Assembly (NCBI RefSeq): GCF_027853915.1
Contig: NZ_JAQGLA010000004.1
Location: 62,001-126,000, forward strand
Source of the DNA: Saccharopolyspora oryzae
Lineage (GTDB): Bacteria > Actinomycetota > Actinomycetes > Mycobacteriales > Pseudonocardiaceae
Length of the DNA stretch: 64,000 bases
Direction of reading: 5' to 3'
The notes beneath the pieces are model-generated. The model searched no databases. It was given only the letters and a program-made list of their open reading frames with translations, and was not told where the DNA came from. The stretch's first letter is position 1; each line of letters begins with the position of its first letter. Below are positions 41,364 to 49,021 of this stretch, piece by piece. Both the position numbers and the translations under genes were made by a program.

Positions 41364-42599
41364 TCAGTTCGCCGGGGCGGGGACTTCTTCGGGCCGGTGA
41401 TGGGCGGACGCTGCTGGTCGCGTCCTGGTCGCGAGCAGGCCGATCGGCAGCAGCGCGGACGCGGCGAGGACGGCGCCCAGCGCGGAGGGGCCGACGAGGC
41501 CCCAGGACGTCGACAGCGTGGCGCCGGCCAGCGCGGCGCCGATGGCGGTGCCCAGGTTGAACGCCGCAGTGGCCAGCGACGACGCCAGCGCCGAACCGCG
41601 GCCCGCGTGACGCAACGTCTGCGCGATCAGCACCGGGTTGGCTCCGAGCCCGGAAGCGCCGAGCACCACGACCAGGGCCACCACGACCACCGGGTGGGTC
41701 GAGTTGAACGCGATCAGCACCAGCAGCAACGAGGTCGAAGCGATCGCTCCGGCGATGGTGGTTAGCGGCCAGCGGTCGCCGAGGCGGCCGCCGACGGCCG
41801 TCCCCACCAGCGCGCCGATCCCGAACCCGACCAGCACCAGCGGCACCAGTCCCGCTGCGATCCCGGCCCGATCGGTGAGCAGCGGGCTGATGTAGCTGTA
41901 GGCGCCGAGGAACCCGGCCTGGGCGAGCACGGTCGCACCCAGCACGCCCCACATCCGCCACGGCCGGAGCGCGGCCAACTCGGCGCGCACCGACACCGCC
42001 GCGCCGCGCTCGTCGGGGGAGTTCGGCATGAACCGCAGCACTGCCCCGACGGCCAGCAGCGCCAGACCGGCCAGCATCCAGAACGGCCCGCGCCAGCCGG
42101 TGAGCTGACCGGCGAAGGTGCCCAGCGGCACGCCGGCGACCACGGCCAGGCTCAGCCCGCCCGACATCACCGCCAGCGCCCGCGCGCTCGCCCCCGGTCC
42201 GGCCGCCGAGGTGGCCACCACAGCACCGACCGCCCAGAACGTCCCGGTCGCCAGCGCGGTGACCACCCGGGAGGCGGTCACCACCGCGAACGAGCTGCTC
42301 GAGGCCGCGACGACGTGCCCGATCGCGAACACCGCCAACGCCAGCACCAGCGTGGCGCGCTGGGGCAGGCGCAACGTGGCCAGCGCCATCACCGGTGGCC
42401 CGACGATCATCCCCACTGCGAACGCGGACACCAGGAGTCCGGCCCGGGCGACGTCCACGCCCAGATCGGCGGCCGCCTCGGGCAGCAGCCCGGCGATCAT
42501 GAACTCCGTGGTGCCCATCAGGAAGATGCCCGCCGCGATCACGTGGACCACGCCGGGCAGCCGCGTGCTGCCCCCGGCTCCGCGCAGCGATGTGCTCAA
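41364..42599 (-). CDS. MFS exporter, drug:H+ antiporter-1 (AraJ/CmlA-like)
   Basis: The 411-residue protein has twelve hydrophobic segments and the DHA1 landmarks GIFLMGTTEFMIAGLLPEAA in segment 1, SRVVTALATGTFWAVGA in segment 4, and LAVVAGVPLGTFAGQLTGWR in segment 5. It probably exports a drug or pathway metabolite, or a sugar as in AraJ. The start is a TTG at 42599, chosen because GGAGGG lies 9 bp upstream; no ATG or GTG with a ribosome site is available. It diverges from the XRE regulator gene and a 9-3-9 palindrome lies between them, so that regulator probably controls it. Confidence 0.8.
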   Translation of the reverse strand: MSTSLRGAGGSTRLPGVVHVIAAGIFLMGTTEFMIAGLLPEAAADLGVDVARAGLLVSAFAVGMIVGPPVMALATLRLPQRATLVLALAVFAIGHVVAASSSSFAVVTASRVVTALATGTFWAVGAVVATSAAGPGASARALAVMSGGLSLAVVAGVPLGTFAGQLTGWRGPFWMLAGLALLAVGAVLRFMPNSPDERGAAVSVRAELAALRPWRMWGVLGATVLAQAGFLGAYSYISPLLTDRAGIAAGLVPLVLVGFGIGALVGTAVGGRLGDRWPLTTIAGAIASTSLLLVLIAFNSTHPVVVVALVVVLGASGLGANPVLIAQTLRHAGRGSALASSLATAAFNLGTAIGAALAGATLSTSWGLVGPSALGAVLAASALLPIGLLATRTRPAASAHHRPEEVPAPAN

Positions 42600-42695
42600 C
42601 GTCCCCGTCCCTCCAGGTGGCTGTCGACCGGGTGCTTCCCGATGTCCAGCACCCAGGCAACACCGCACGTCGCGCACGTGGGAGGCGGAGTTCAG

Positions 42696-42716
42696 GGGGG
42701 TGCTGGCAGCACCCCC
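42696..42716. promoter_or_regulatory. Perfect 9-3-9 palindrome between the MFS and XRE genes
   Basis: GGGGGTGCT at 42696-42704 and AGCACCCCC at 42708-42716 flank GGC. It lies 47 bp before the XRE start and about 97 bp before the MFS start, a good place for the operator of the divergent pair. It could also fold as a hairpin in a leader RNA. Confidence 0.55.
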
Positions 42717-42763
42717 TTCGCAGAACCTGGCAGCGGCGGGGCGGACGCCGTAGCGTCGGCGGC

Positions 42764-43675
42764 ATGGGCAAGCAGCACAACGCGGAGATCGGTGAGTTCC
42801 TGGCGTCGCGCCGGGCGAAGATCACCCCCGACCAGGTCGGGCTGCCGGTCTACGACGCGGCCAAGCGCCGCGTGCCCGGGCTGCGCCGCCAGGAGGTGGC
42901 CACCCTGGCCGGGCTCTCGGTCGACTACTACACCCAGATCGAGCGGGGGAAGGTCAACGCGGTCTCCGAGAGCGTGCTCGATGCGCTCGCCCGCGCGCTG
43001 CAGCTCGACGACGCCGAACGCTCGCACCTGTTCGACCTGCACCGCAGCGCCACCACCAGCCCGCAGCGCCCCCGGCGGCGGACGAAGACCATCCGCCCGA
43101 TGGTGCAGCGCATGCTCGACGCGATGGCGGTGCCCGCCTTCGTGCGCAACGCCCGCCACGACCTGGTGTGCGGCAACCAGCTGGCCTACGCCTTCTACTC
43201 CCCGCTCTACCCCGATCCGCTGCACCCCGACCCGAGCAAGCCGGTCAACTTCGTCCGGTTCTGCTTCCTCGACCCCCGGGCGCGGGAGTTCTACCCGGAC
43301 TGGGACCTCATGGCCGACACCTCGGTCAACCTGCTGCGCACCGACGCCGGGCGCGATCCGCACGACCGGGGGATCTCGGACCTGGTCGGGGAGCTGTCCA
43401 CCCGCAGCGAGGAGTTCCGGGTCCGCTGGGCCAAGCACAACGTGCGCCTGCACTACACCGGCACCAAGGCCTTCCACCACCCCGTCGTGGGCGACCTCGA
43501 GGTCACCTACGAAACGATGCCGCTGCCCGCGGATCCCGGCCTGGTCCTCACCGTCTACAGCCCCGAACCGGGAACGCCCTCGGCCGATGCCATGACCCTC
43601 CTGGCCACCTGGGCGGCCACCCATCTCGCCGGCACGGCACCGGAGAACCGCACGACCGGCGTCGACCGATCCTGA
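42764..43675 (+). CDS. XRE-family regulator with MmyB-like ligand-binding domain
   Basis: The 303-residue protein has an N-terminal helix-turn-helix at about residues 10-80 (GLRRQEVATLAGLSVDYYTQ, then IERGKVN). The C-terminal MmyB-like (PAS-type) domain begins near residue 105 (AFVRNARHDLVCGNQLAYAF) and includes FCFLDPRAREFYPDWD. In this family the domain binds a fatty acid or similar ligand, and the gene is usually divergent from an oxidoreductase or transporter that it controls. The ATG at 42764 has a weak ribosome site. The stop at 43675 directly abuts the stop of the convergent UbiD gene, with no space for a terminator. Confidence 0.83.
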   Translation: MGKQHNAEIGEFLASRRAKITPDQVGLPVYDAAKRRVPGLRRQEVATLAGLSVDYYTQIERGKVNAVSESVLDALARALQLDDAERSHLFDLHRSATTSPQRPRRRTKTIRPMVQRMLDAMAVPAFVRNARHDLVCGNQLAYAFYSPLYPDPLHPDPSKPVNFVRFCFLDPRAREFYPDWDLMADTSVNLLRTDAGRDPHDRGISDLVGELSTRSEEFRVRWAKHNVRLHYTGTKAFHHPVVGDLEVTYETMPLPADPGLVLTVYSPEPGTPSADAMTLLATWAATHLAGTAPENRTTGVDRS

Positions 43676-45229
43676 TCAACGTCCACTGTGGTCCGATCGG
43701 GACTTCGTCGGCTTCCGGCCGGGATTTCCCGTCGGCGCGGGGAATCCGTACTCCTGCCAGCGCTGGACGACGCGGTCCTGGACCTCCGGGGGGAAGGAAG
43801 TCCTGAACTCGGCGGGCATTCCCCGGGTGCGTCCTTCGGAGAGCTGTTCCGGCTGGAGCAGGCTCGTCACCGACTTGCCGCCGCGGCCCGCGCGGATGTC
43901 CTCCTTCGTCAGGTAGGGGACCAGCGGGATGCCGGGGGAGTCGAGGAACAGGTGCTCGCTGGCGCCGGGGCGGTAGCGGGTCGCCATCGCCCAGACGACC
44001 TGGTCGATGTCGGTGATGTCGACGTCGTTCGCGACGAGCAGCACCCTGGGGACCAGCCAGCCGACGTGGGAGTTGAAGAGGACCTCCGCCACCCGCGTGA
44101 CGAGTTCCTGCTCGTCGACGGGCTGCCTGGCGAGCTGGTCGAGATCGATCGAGAGGACGATCCAGCAGGTGGCGGCTTCGTAGGAGCACCACGCGAAGTC
44201 GACGGGAAGCCCCGCGCTGCGGAGGAGGTCGAGGGCCGACGCCGAGATCATCGTGCCCCAGATCGTGTGGTTCTCCTCGGCGGGCATGCCCGCGACGCAG
44301 AACGGGAGGATCGGGTCGTCGCGGTGCGTCACGGCCTCCACGTGGAAGATCGGTTGCTGCGTGCCCTCGGTGAACTGGTAGCCGTGGTACTCGCCCATGG
44401 GGCCTTCGAGGTCGGTTTCCACCGGGTCGATGTACCCCTCGAGCACGATCTCGGCGTTGGCTGGGACCATCAGCCCGTGCAGCTCCGCTTTCGTCACCTC
44501 GACGGGGGTCCCGGTGAGCGCCCCCACGTAGCCGTCCTCGTCCACGCGTTCCGGCAGCGGCATGCCGGCGGCGGCGATCGCAGCCGGAGGCGCACCGAGG
44601 ACGAACGCCCACGGGGTCGGCTTGCCGAGATCTGCCCACTGGCGGTGGATCATCCCGAGGTGCTGCGCGGACATCGCAGGCCCGACCAGCGATCGGCCGT
44701 CGCGGAGCATCAGGCGGCTGATCGACCAGCTCGTCCACGTCCCGTCCGGGGACTGCACGACGTGCATCCCGTAGGTGCCCAGGTAGCGTCCGCCGTCCTG
44801 GGCGTGGAGCAGCGGTGCCCCGAACCGCTCCAGATCCACCTGGTCGCCGAGGAGGACGTTGTCCTTGACCGGGCCGGAGGCGACGACCGCGGGTGGCAGC
44901 GGTTCGGCTCGCATACCCGAGATGAGCCGGTCGACGATCTGCCTCGGTCCGCAGTCCGCGGGCAGGCCGAGGTGCGCCGCGACGCGACCGAAGGCGGTGC
45001 CCGGTCGGCCGGACAGCCCTGCGGGTGCGCCCATCAGCCGGTACCCCGGCGCAGCACCGGCAACCCGGTTGAAAACCGGTGCGGGGGCGCCGGTCTCGTA
45101 GACGCGACGAGTGATGGCGGCGGCTTCCAACCGCGCGTCCACTTCGGCGTCGATCGCGATCGCATCGCCCCTCGCCAGCAGATCGTCGACGAAATCGCGG
45201 AAGTTCAGCGCGCTCCCACGCTGCATCAT
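43676..45229 (-). CDS. UbiD-family prFMN-dependent decarboxylase, Fdc1/HudA type
   Basis: 517 residues. Read from the N-terminus: SALNFRDFVDDLLARGD, DGGRYLGTYGMHVVQSPDG, SWSISRLMLRDG, VPANAEIVLEG, LEGPMGEYHGYQF with the conserved Glu residues, EENHTIWGTMISA and SYEAATCWIVLSID. The whole layout follows Fdc1 and, as I recall it, more closely HudA (PA0254), a pyrrole-2-carboxylate decarboxylase. It needs prenylated FMN, supplied by the UbiX encoded just upstream. I chose the ATG at 45229 because GGGAGGAAGGAG precedes it; an ATG at 45259 overlapping the ubiX stop is possible. Substrate: probably a heteroaromatic or acrylic acid. Confidence 0.85.
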   Translation of the reverse strand: MMQRGSALNFRDFVDDLLARGDAIAIDAEVDARLEAAAITRRVYETGAPAPVFNRVAGAAPGYRLMGAPAGLSGRPGTAFGRVAAHLGLPADCGPRQIVDRLISGMRAEPLPPAVVASGPVKDNVLLGDQVDLERFGAPLLHAQDGGRYLGTYGMHVVQSPDGTWTSWSISRLMLRDGRSLVGPAMSAQHLGMIHRQWADLGKPTPWAFVLGAPPAAIAAAGMPLPERVDEDGYVGALTGTPVEVTKAELHGLMVPANAEIVLEGYIDPVETDLEGPMGEYHGYQFTEGTQQPIFHVEAVTHRDDPILPFCVAGMPAEENHTIWGTMISASALDLLRSAGLPVDFAWCSYEAATCWIVLSIDLDQLARQPVDEQELVTRVAEVLFNSHVGWLVPRVLLVANDVDITDIDQVVWAMATRYRPGASEHLFLDSPGIPLVPYLTKEDIRAGRGGKSVTSLLQPEQLSEGRTRGMPAEFRTSFPPEVQDRVVQRWQEYGFPAPTGNPGRKPTKSRSDHSGR

Positions 45230-45255
45230 CGGCTCCTTCCTCCCCGTCGGGGCGG

Positions 45256-45837
45256 TCATCGGATGTTCGCGGTGGATCGCCGCATGCCGGTCCAGCGCTT
45301 CGCGGTGGGCAGGTCCAGGGAGAACTGGTCGAGGATCCGCGCGACGAGGTGGTCCACGATGTCGGCGATCGTCTCGGGCTCGTTGTAGAACGCCGGGGAC
45401 AGCGGGAAGATCACCGATCCGTTCCGGCTGAGCGAGAGCATGTTCTCGAGGTGGATCGAGGAGAGCGGGGTCTCCCGGGTCACCAGCACCAGCTTGCGGC
45501 GCTCCTTGAGCGTGACGTCCGCGGCGCGGCTGATCAGCGACTCGCCGAAGCCCGTCCGGATGCCGGCGAGGGTCTTCATGCTGCACGGCACGACCAGCAT
45601 CCCGTCGGTCCGGAACGAGCCGCTCGAGATCGCCGCGCCCTGGTCCTCGGCGCGGTAGGTGCGGGTCGCCAGCTCGGCGACCTGCGCGGTCGACAGGCCC
45701 AGCTCCTGGTGGAGGGTCGCGCGGCCCCACCGGCTGATCACCAGGTGCGTCTCGACGCCGAGTTCGGCGAGCGCTTCGAGGGCCCGCACCGCGACCGGGG
45801 TGCCGGTCGCGCCGGTGATCCCCACGACGAGCTTCAT
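45256..45837 (-). CDS. ubiX: UbiX-family flavin prenyltransferase
   Basis: The 193-residue protein has GITGATGTPVAVRALEAL at the start, VVPCSMKTLAGIRTG, RAADVTLKERRKLVLVTRET and NMLSLSRNGSVIFPLSPAFY, all classic UbiX/Pad1 motifs. It joins dimethylallyl phosphate to reduced FMN to form prFMN for UbiD. The ATG at 45837 follows GGGAAGTGGCAG; an alternative start lies 27 bp upstream. It leads a ubiX-ubiD operon whose promoter contains two spaced copies of a GTACACGTCCT element also found near the neighbouring marR gene. Confidence 0.88.
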   Translation of the reverse strand: MKLVVGITGATGTPVAVRALEALAELGVETHLVISRWGRATLHQELGLSTAQVAELATRTYRAEDQGAAISSGSFRTDGMLVVPCSMKTLAGIRTGFGESLISRAADVTLKERRKLVLVTRETPLSSIHLENMLSLSRNGSVIFPLSPAFYNEPETIADIVDHLVARILDQFSLDLPTAKRWTGMRRSTANIR

Positions 45838-45855
45838 CTGCCACTTCCCAACTAT

Positions 45856-45891
45856 GACGTACACGTCCTTTTAATAGGATGTACACGTCCT
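45856..45891. promoter_or_regulatory. Repeated operator elements at the ubiX promoter
   Basis: GTACACGTCCT occurs at 45859-45869 and again at 45881-45891, 22 bp apart, or two helical turns. The first is also part of the palindrome GACGT-AC-ACGTC (45856-45867) and the second of AGGATGTACACGTCCT (45876-45891). Between them lies TTTTAATA, a likely -10 region on the minus strand. A related AAGGACGTAGACG lies at 46471-46483 next to the marR start. Confidence 0.65.
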
Positions 45892-45991
45892 ATCTCGCGT
45901 GTCAAGGGATGCCCTCGTCACGGAGCCGAGGTGGCAGGTGGGTGCGTCAGGTGCGGGAGATCGTGCGGAGCCACGCCAGGAGGCCGTGGTG

Positions 45992-46450
45992 TCAGGACCG
46001 CTTGGCAGGGTCCTCGAGCAGCCGATGGAGGAGGGAGAGGAACTGCTGCCGCTCCTCGGGGGAGAACACCGACAGCATCTGCTCGTTCACGGAGAGGACC
46101 GCGGGCGCGAGCCGCTGCGCGAGGGCCCGGCCGTCGGAGGTGAGGCGCGCGAACTTGCGCCGCTTGTCGGCATCGTCCTTGGTGAGCTCGACCAGTCCCC
46201 GCTTGCGGAGCCGGTCGAGCAGGGGAGCGGCGGTCGACTTGTCCAGGTGGGCGAGCGCGCCGAGCGTGCCCTGGTCCAGATCGCCGTGGGCGTTGAGCAG
46301 GCTGAGCACGGTGAACTGCGGGCCGGTGAGGTCGTGGTCCACCTGCTCGTGCCACAGCCTGGTGTGGACCTGGTTCAGCCGGCGGGCGAGGGGGCCGAGC
46401 CCGCTGATGGCGGCCGTCAGCACGTCGGCGGCACCTTCCGCGGCAGCCAC
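45992..46450 (-). CDS. MarR-family regulator, probable controller of ubiX-ubiD
   Basis: The 152-residue protein has the MarR fold: DLTGPQFTVLSLLNAHGDLD, LGALAHLDKSTAAPLLDRLR for the recognition helix, and KDDADKRRKFARLTSDGRAL for the wing. The GTG at 46450 follows GGGAGGGAGACC. It stands alone, between a strong hairpin and the ubiX promoter, on the same strand as both. Sites similar to each other lie at its own promoter and at ubiX, so it probably represses itself and the decarboxylase genes, responding to the aromatic acid. This resembles PadR/MarR control of phenolic acid decarboxylases. Confidence 0.82.
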   Translation of the reverse strand: MAAAEGAADVLTAAISGLGPLARRLNQVHTRLWHEQVDHDLTGPQFTVLSLLNAHGDLDQGTLGALAHLDKSTAAPLLDRLRKRGLVELTKDDADKRRKFARLTSDGRALAQRLAPAVLSVNEQMLSVFSPEERQQFLSLLHRLLEDPAKRS

Positions 46451-46470
46451 TGCGGTCTCCCTCCCGGAAC

Positions 46471-46489
46471 AAGGACGTAGACGAACTAT
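46471..46489. promoter_or_regulatory. Operator-like element at the marR promoter
   Basis: AAGGACGTAGACGAACTAT lies about 20-40 bp upstream of the GTG of the MarR gene and matches the AAGGACGTGTACG of the ubiX promoter (opposite strand there) in most positions. The adjoining AACTATATCCC overlaps a likely -10. Autoregulation is inferred. Confidence 0.5.
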
Positions 46490-46509
46490 ATCCCTCCGGG
46501 CGGACGGCG

Positions 46510-46547
46510 CGGAGGGCTCCGCCGCGCGGTGGCAGCGGAGCCCTCCG
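46510..46547 (-). terminator. Strong hairpin ending the monooxygenase/lactamase operon
   Basis: CGGAGGGCTCCGC at 46510-46522 and GCGGAGCCCTCCG at 46535-46547 form a perfect 13 bp stem with a 12 nt loop, starting 4 bp after the SRPBCC stop on the minus strand. It should separate the long upstream operon from marR. Confidence 0.8.
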
Positions 46548-46551
46548 GGTC

Positions 46552-46941
46552 TCAGCCGATGACGGACGCCAGGTTCCCGACGGCGTCCTCGATGGCCGGG
46601 CCGAACTGCTCGGCCAGCTCGGCGGGTTCGACGTCGGTGCTGTAGACGACGAGCGACCGCCCGCCGCCCACGTCGATGACGTCGACCGTGCCGAGGTGGT
46701 GCGCCACCTCCAGGTCGCCACCGATGATCCGGTACTGGAAGCGGCGCAACCGCGGGTCCGCGGTGACGACCTCTTCGTGCAGCCGCACACCGCCTTCCAG
46801 CACGACAGTTCGCCGTTCGGCGTCCCCTGTGGACGAAGTGATCGCGGGGAACCACCGGCTGATCCCGGTGCTGTCGCCGACCACCTCCCAGACGGCATCG
46901 GGGGCGGCGTCGATCAGGGCGTGCGCGCGAAGCGTGGCCAC
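46552..46941 (-). CDS. SRPBCC family protein (polyketide cyclase/dehydrase-like)
   Basis: The 129-residue single-domain protein starts ATLRAHALIDAAPDAVWEVV and has GISRWFPAI, YRIIGGDLEVAHHLGTVDVI and a C-terminal helix around EQFGPAIEDAVGNL. This pocketed fold binds small hydrophobic or aromatic compounds, and some members catalyse lyase or hydrolase steps. The GTG at 46941 lies 11 bp after the tautomerase stop. It is the last gene of the long leftward operon that starts near 56718. Its role, perhaps as a ring-cleavage accessory or carrier, is inferred from position. Confidence 0.75.
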   Translation of the reverse strand: MATLRAHALIDAAPDAVWEVVGDSTGISRWFPAITSSTGDAERRTVVLEGGVRLHEEVVTADPRLRRFQYRIIGGDLEVAHHLGTVDVIDVGGGRSLVVYSTDVEPAELAEQFGPAIEDAVGNLASVIG

Positions 46942-46952
46942 GGTGCCCCCGC

Positions 46953-47138
46953 TCAGCTGTCGGAGAAGAGCTTGCCGGCGCGGGCCCAGTTCTCGGTGTC
47001 GACGTCGGTGAAGACGATGCCGACCGAGTTGGGCTCGCAGCCGCCGATCCGGCAGATCTCGCGGGTCAACACCTCGGCGAGCTCCCGCTTCTGCTCGGCG
47101 GTACGTCCCCGGAACCAGTCGATCTGAACGTGCGGCAT
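46953..47138 (-). CDS. 4-oxalocrotonate tautomerase-like protein
   Basis: The 61-residue protein has the size of the small tautomerases and starts Met-Pro-His, so removal of Met leaves the N-terminal proline that acts as the general base. EQKRELAEVLTREICRIGG and VGIVFTDVDTENWARAG fit the family. It would move a double bond in an unsaturated keto or enol compound. CAGGAGGAAATCCC precedes the ATG. Next to a putative lactam-opening set, isomerisation of an unsaturated lactam or its open-chain product is an attractive role. Confidence 0.85.
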   Translation of the reverse strand: MPHVQIDWFRGRTAEQKRELAEVLTREICRIGGCEPNSVGIVFTDVDTENWARAGKLFSDS

Positions 47139-47166
47139 GGGATTTCCTCCTGGGATCGCGGTTGTT

Positions 47167-48135
47167 TCAGGCGTAGAGGTCGGCGACGCGCCGGGTCCGG
47201 GCCCGGTACTCGCGGCGCGCTCCGAGCGCTTCGTCGAGGTCGACCTCCACGAAGCGGGTCCGGGTGTTCGGCGCGGACTGGGCGACCACGTCGAGATCGC
47301 AGCTGATCACGGTCGCGACCATCATGTAGCCGCCGCCGGAGACGGCGTCGCGGTGCAGGATGATCGGTTCCACCCCGCCGGGCACCTGGATCGAGCCGAT
47401 CGGGTAGGGCGCGTCGACGATGTTCGACGGGTCCTGGCCCGCGCCGAAGGGCGGCGTGCGCGGCACGACCGCCAGCTCGGAACCGGTGTAGCGGAAGCCG
47501 ACGCGGTCGGCCACGGGCGTGAGCGTCCAGGTGGTGGTCAGGAAGTTCTCCCGGCCCTCCGGGGCGAGGATGTGGTCGTAGAGGCCCATCACGACCCGGA
47601 CCTCGACCTCCTTGCCCAGCGCCGGGCGGAGCTCCGCCGGCAGCACCCGGCCCGCCGCGCGGGTCCGGGAATCGCCGATCGGCAGCACGTCACCGGCGGC
47701 GAGCGCCCTGCCCTGGACACCGCCGAGGCCGCCGACGGCATGCGTGGAGCGGCTGCCGAGGACCGGTGGCACGTCGATGCCGCCGGACACCGCGATGTAG
47801 GCGCGGGCCCCGGCCTGCACGAAGTCGAAGTCCAGCACGTCCCCCGCCTCGACGGGGAACGACTCCCACTGCGGTCGCTGCTCGCCGTTGATCCGCGGCG
47901 GCAGTTGCGCGCCGGTCACCGCGACCACCGCCGGTTCGGTGAAGACGAGTTCCGGTCCCAGGTAGGCGCATTCGAGCACCGCCGCGGTCGTCGGGTTGCC
48001 GACGAGGTGGTTGGCGGCTGCCGCGGAGAACTGGTCCAGCGCGCCGGACGGCGGGATCCCGACGTCGTAGTAGCCGTTGCGACCAGCGTCCTGCACCGTC
48101 GTGGACAGACCTGGTTTGCGCACTTCAATCGGCAC
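47167..48135 (-). CDS. Biotin-dependent carboxylase/lactamase subunit, KipA / PxpC-like
   Basis: The 322-residue protein starts MPIEVRKPGLSTTVQDAGRN, the signature of the KipA/PxpC (allophanate hydrolase subunit 2) family. It continues GIPPSGALDQFSAAAANHL, AYIAVSGGIDVPPVLGSRST and DAVSGGGYMMVATVISCDLD. With KipI and LamB/YcsF homologues such proteins form 5-oxoprolinase (PxpABC), which opens a lactam with ATP. The GTG overlaps the KipI stop by 11 bp. Genes for biotin carboxylase and biotin carrier in the same operon suggest a carboxylation-coupled version. The true substrate is not shown. Confidence 0.82.
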   Translation of the reverse strand: MPIEVRKPGLSTTVQDAGRNGYYDVGIPPSGALDQFSAAAANHLVGNPTTAAVLECAYLGPELVFTEPAVVAVTGAQLPPRINGEQRPQWESFPVEAGDVLDFDFVQAGARAYIAVSGGIDVPPVLGSRSTHAVGGLGGVQGRALAAGDVLPIGDSRTRAAGRVLPAELRPALGKEVEVRVVMGLYDHILAPEGRENFLTTTWTLTPVADRVGFRYTGSELAVVPRTPPFGAGQDPSNIVDAPYPIGSIQVPGGVEPIILHRDAVSGGGYMMVATVISCDLDVVAQSAPNTRTRFVEVDLDEALGARREYRARTRRVADLYA

Positions 48136-49021
48136 GGAGCACCTCCAGCAGGCGGGCGTTGAACCCGTCCGGGTCGTCGAGGTAGGCCTGCGGGCTGAAG
48201 TCGACCCGCCGGGAGCGGAGCCGGAAGTCCCCGGCCTCGACCTCCGCGACGGTGTCGTCGTAGCGATCCCGGTCGATCGGGGTGAACTTCACGATGTCGC
48301 CGGGGCGGAAGTAGACCATGAAGTCGTCGAAGTCCGGCATCGACTGGTCGGGGTCGTAGATCGGCGCGGGGGTGATGCCGAACATCTGGTAGCCGCCCGC
48401 GCCGCGGACCGAGTAGACGCAGCCGAAGCAGCCGCCGTGCCCCACGGTCTGCTTCGGGGTGTCGGTCCGCGGGCGCAGGTACTTGGGCACGACCAGCTGC
48501 CGCTGCTGCGGGACCATCTGGAACATGAACGGCAGGCCGGTCACGAAGCCGACCATCGAGGTGAACCACGGCGAACCGGAATGGACCCGGATGAACTCCT
48601 CCGGGCCGGACAGGCCGTTGATGCGCGCCGCGTACTCGATGTCGGTGGCGTCCGGGTCCTGGTGGCGGTCCCGGAAGCGCATCAGCGTCTCGGTGGTCCA
48701 CGGATCCTGGTAGAGGACCGGGATCTCGACGATCCGGGTCGACAGGCTGAAGTCGCCGGCGTCGCCGACCTCGCGCTCCAGGTCCTGCAGGTGGCCCAGC
48801 AGCGCGCGCGGGTCGATCACGTCCGGGTCGAAGCGGACCTGGTAGGAGGCGTTGGCCGGGCAGATCTCCAGGATGCCGTCCGGCCGGTTCTCCCGCAGCG
48901 ACGTGGTGATGGCCATGGCCCGGATGCTGGCGGGCAGGCTCATCGATTCGGCGAGCTCGACGAAGATGTGCTCGTCGCCGCCCCAGCTGTACCTCGCGGT
49001 GGTGGTGGCTGCTGTGGTCAT
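48125..49021 (-). CDS. KipI / PxpB-like lactamase subunit
   Basis: The 298-residue protein is of the KipI/PxpB (allophanate hydrolase subunit 1) family. It includes IVEIPVLYQDPWTTETL, FVTGLPFMFQMVPQQRQL, GCFGCVYSVRGAGGYQMFG and FRPGDIVKFTPIDRD. The N-terminus has an extra stretch (TTAATTTARYSWGGDEHIF) before the usual core. It partners with the KipA-like subunit encoded just downstream, and its ATG overlaps the biotin carboxylase stop (ATGA). The fixed order LamB-BCCP-BC-KipI-KipA points to one multisubunit enzyme. Confidence 0.82.
   Translation of the reverse strand: MTTAATTTARYSWGGDEHIFVELAESMSLPASIRAMAITTSLRENRPDGILEICPANASYQVRFDPDVIDPRALLGHLQDLEREVGDAGDFSLSTRIVEIPVLYQDPWTTETLMRFRDRHQDPDATDIEYAARINGLSGPEEFIRVHSGSPWFTSMVGFVTGLPFMFQMVPQQRQLVVPKYLRPRTDTPKQTVGHGGCFGCVYSVRGAGGYQMFGITPAPIYDPDQSMPDFDDFMVYFRPGDIVKFTPIDRDRYDDTVAEVEAGDFRLRSRRVDFSPQAYLDDPDGFNARLLEVLRAD

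Noticed and set aside
47167-49021. Urea/allophanate degradation
   Set aside because: KipI and KipA homologues are often labelled allophanate hydrolase subunits, but there is no urea carboxylase or amidase-type allophanate hydrolase here, and the LamB/YcsF partner points to a PxpABC-type enzyme.
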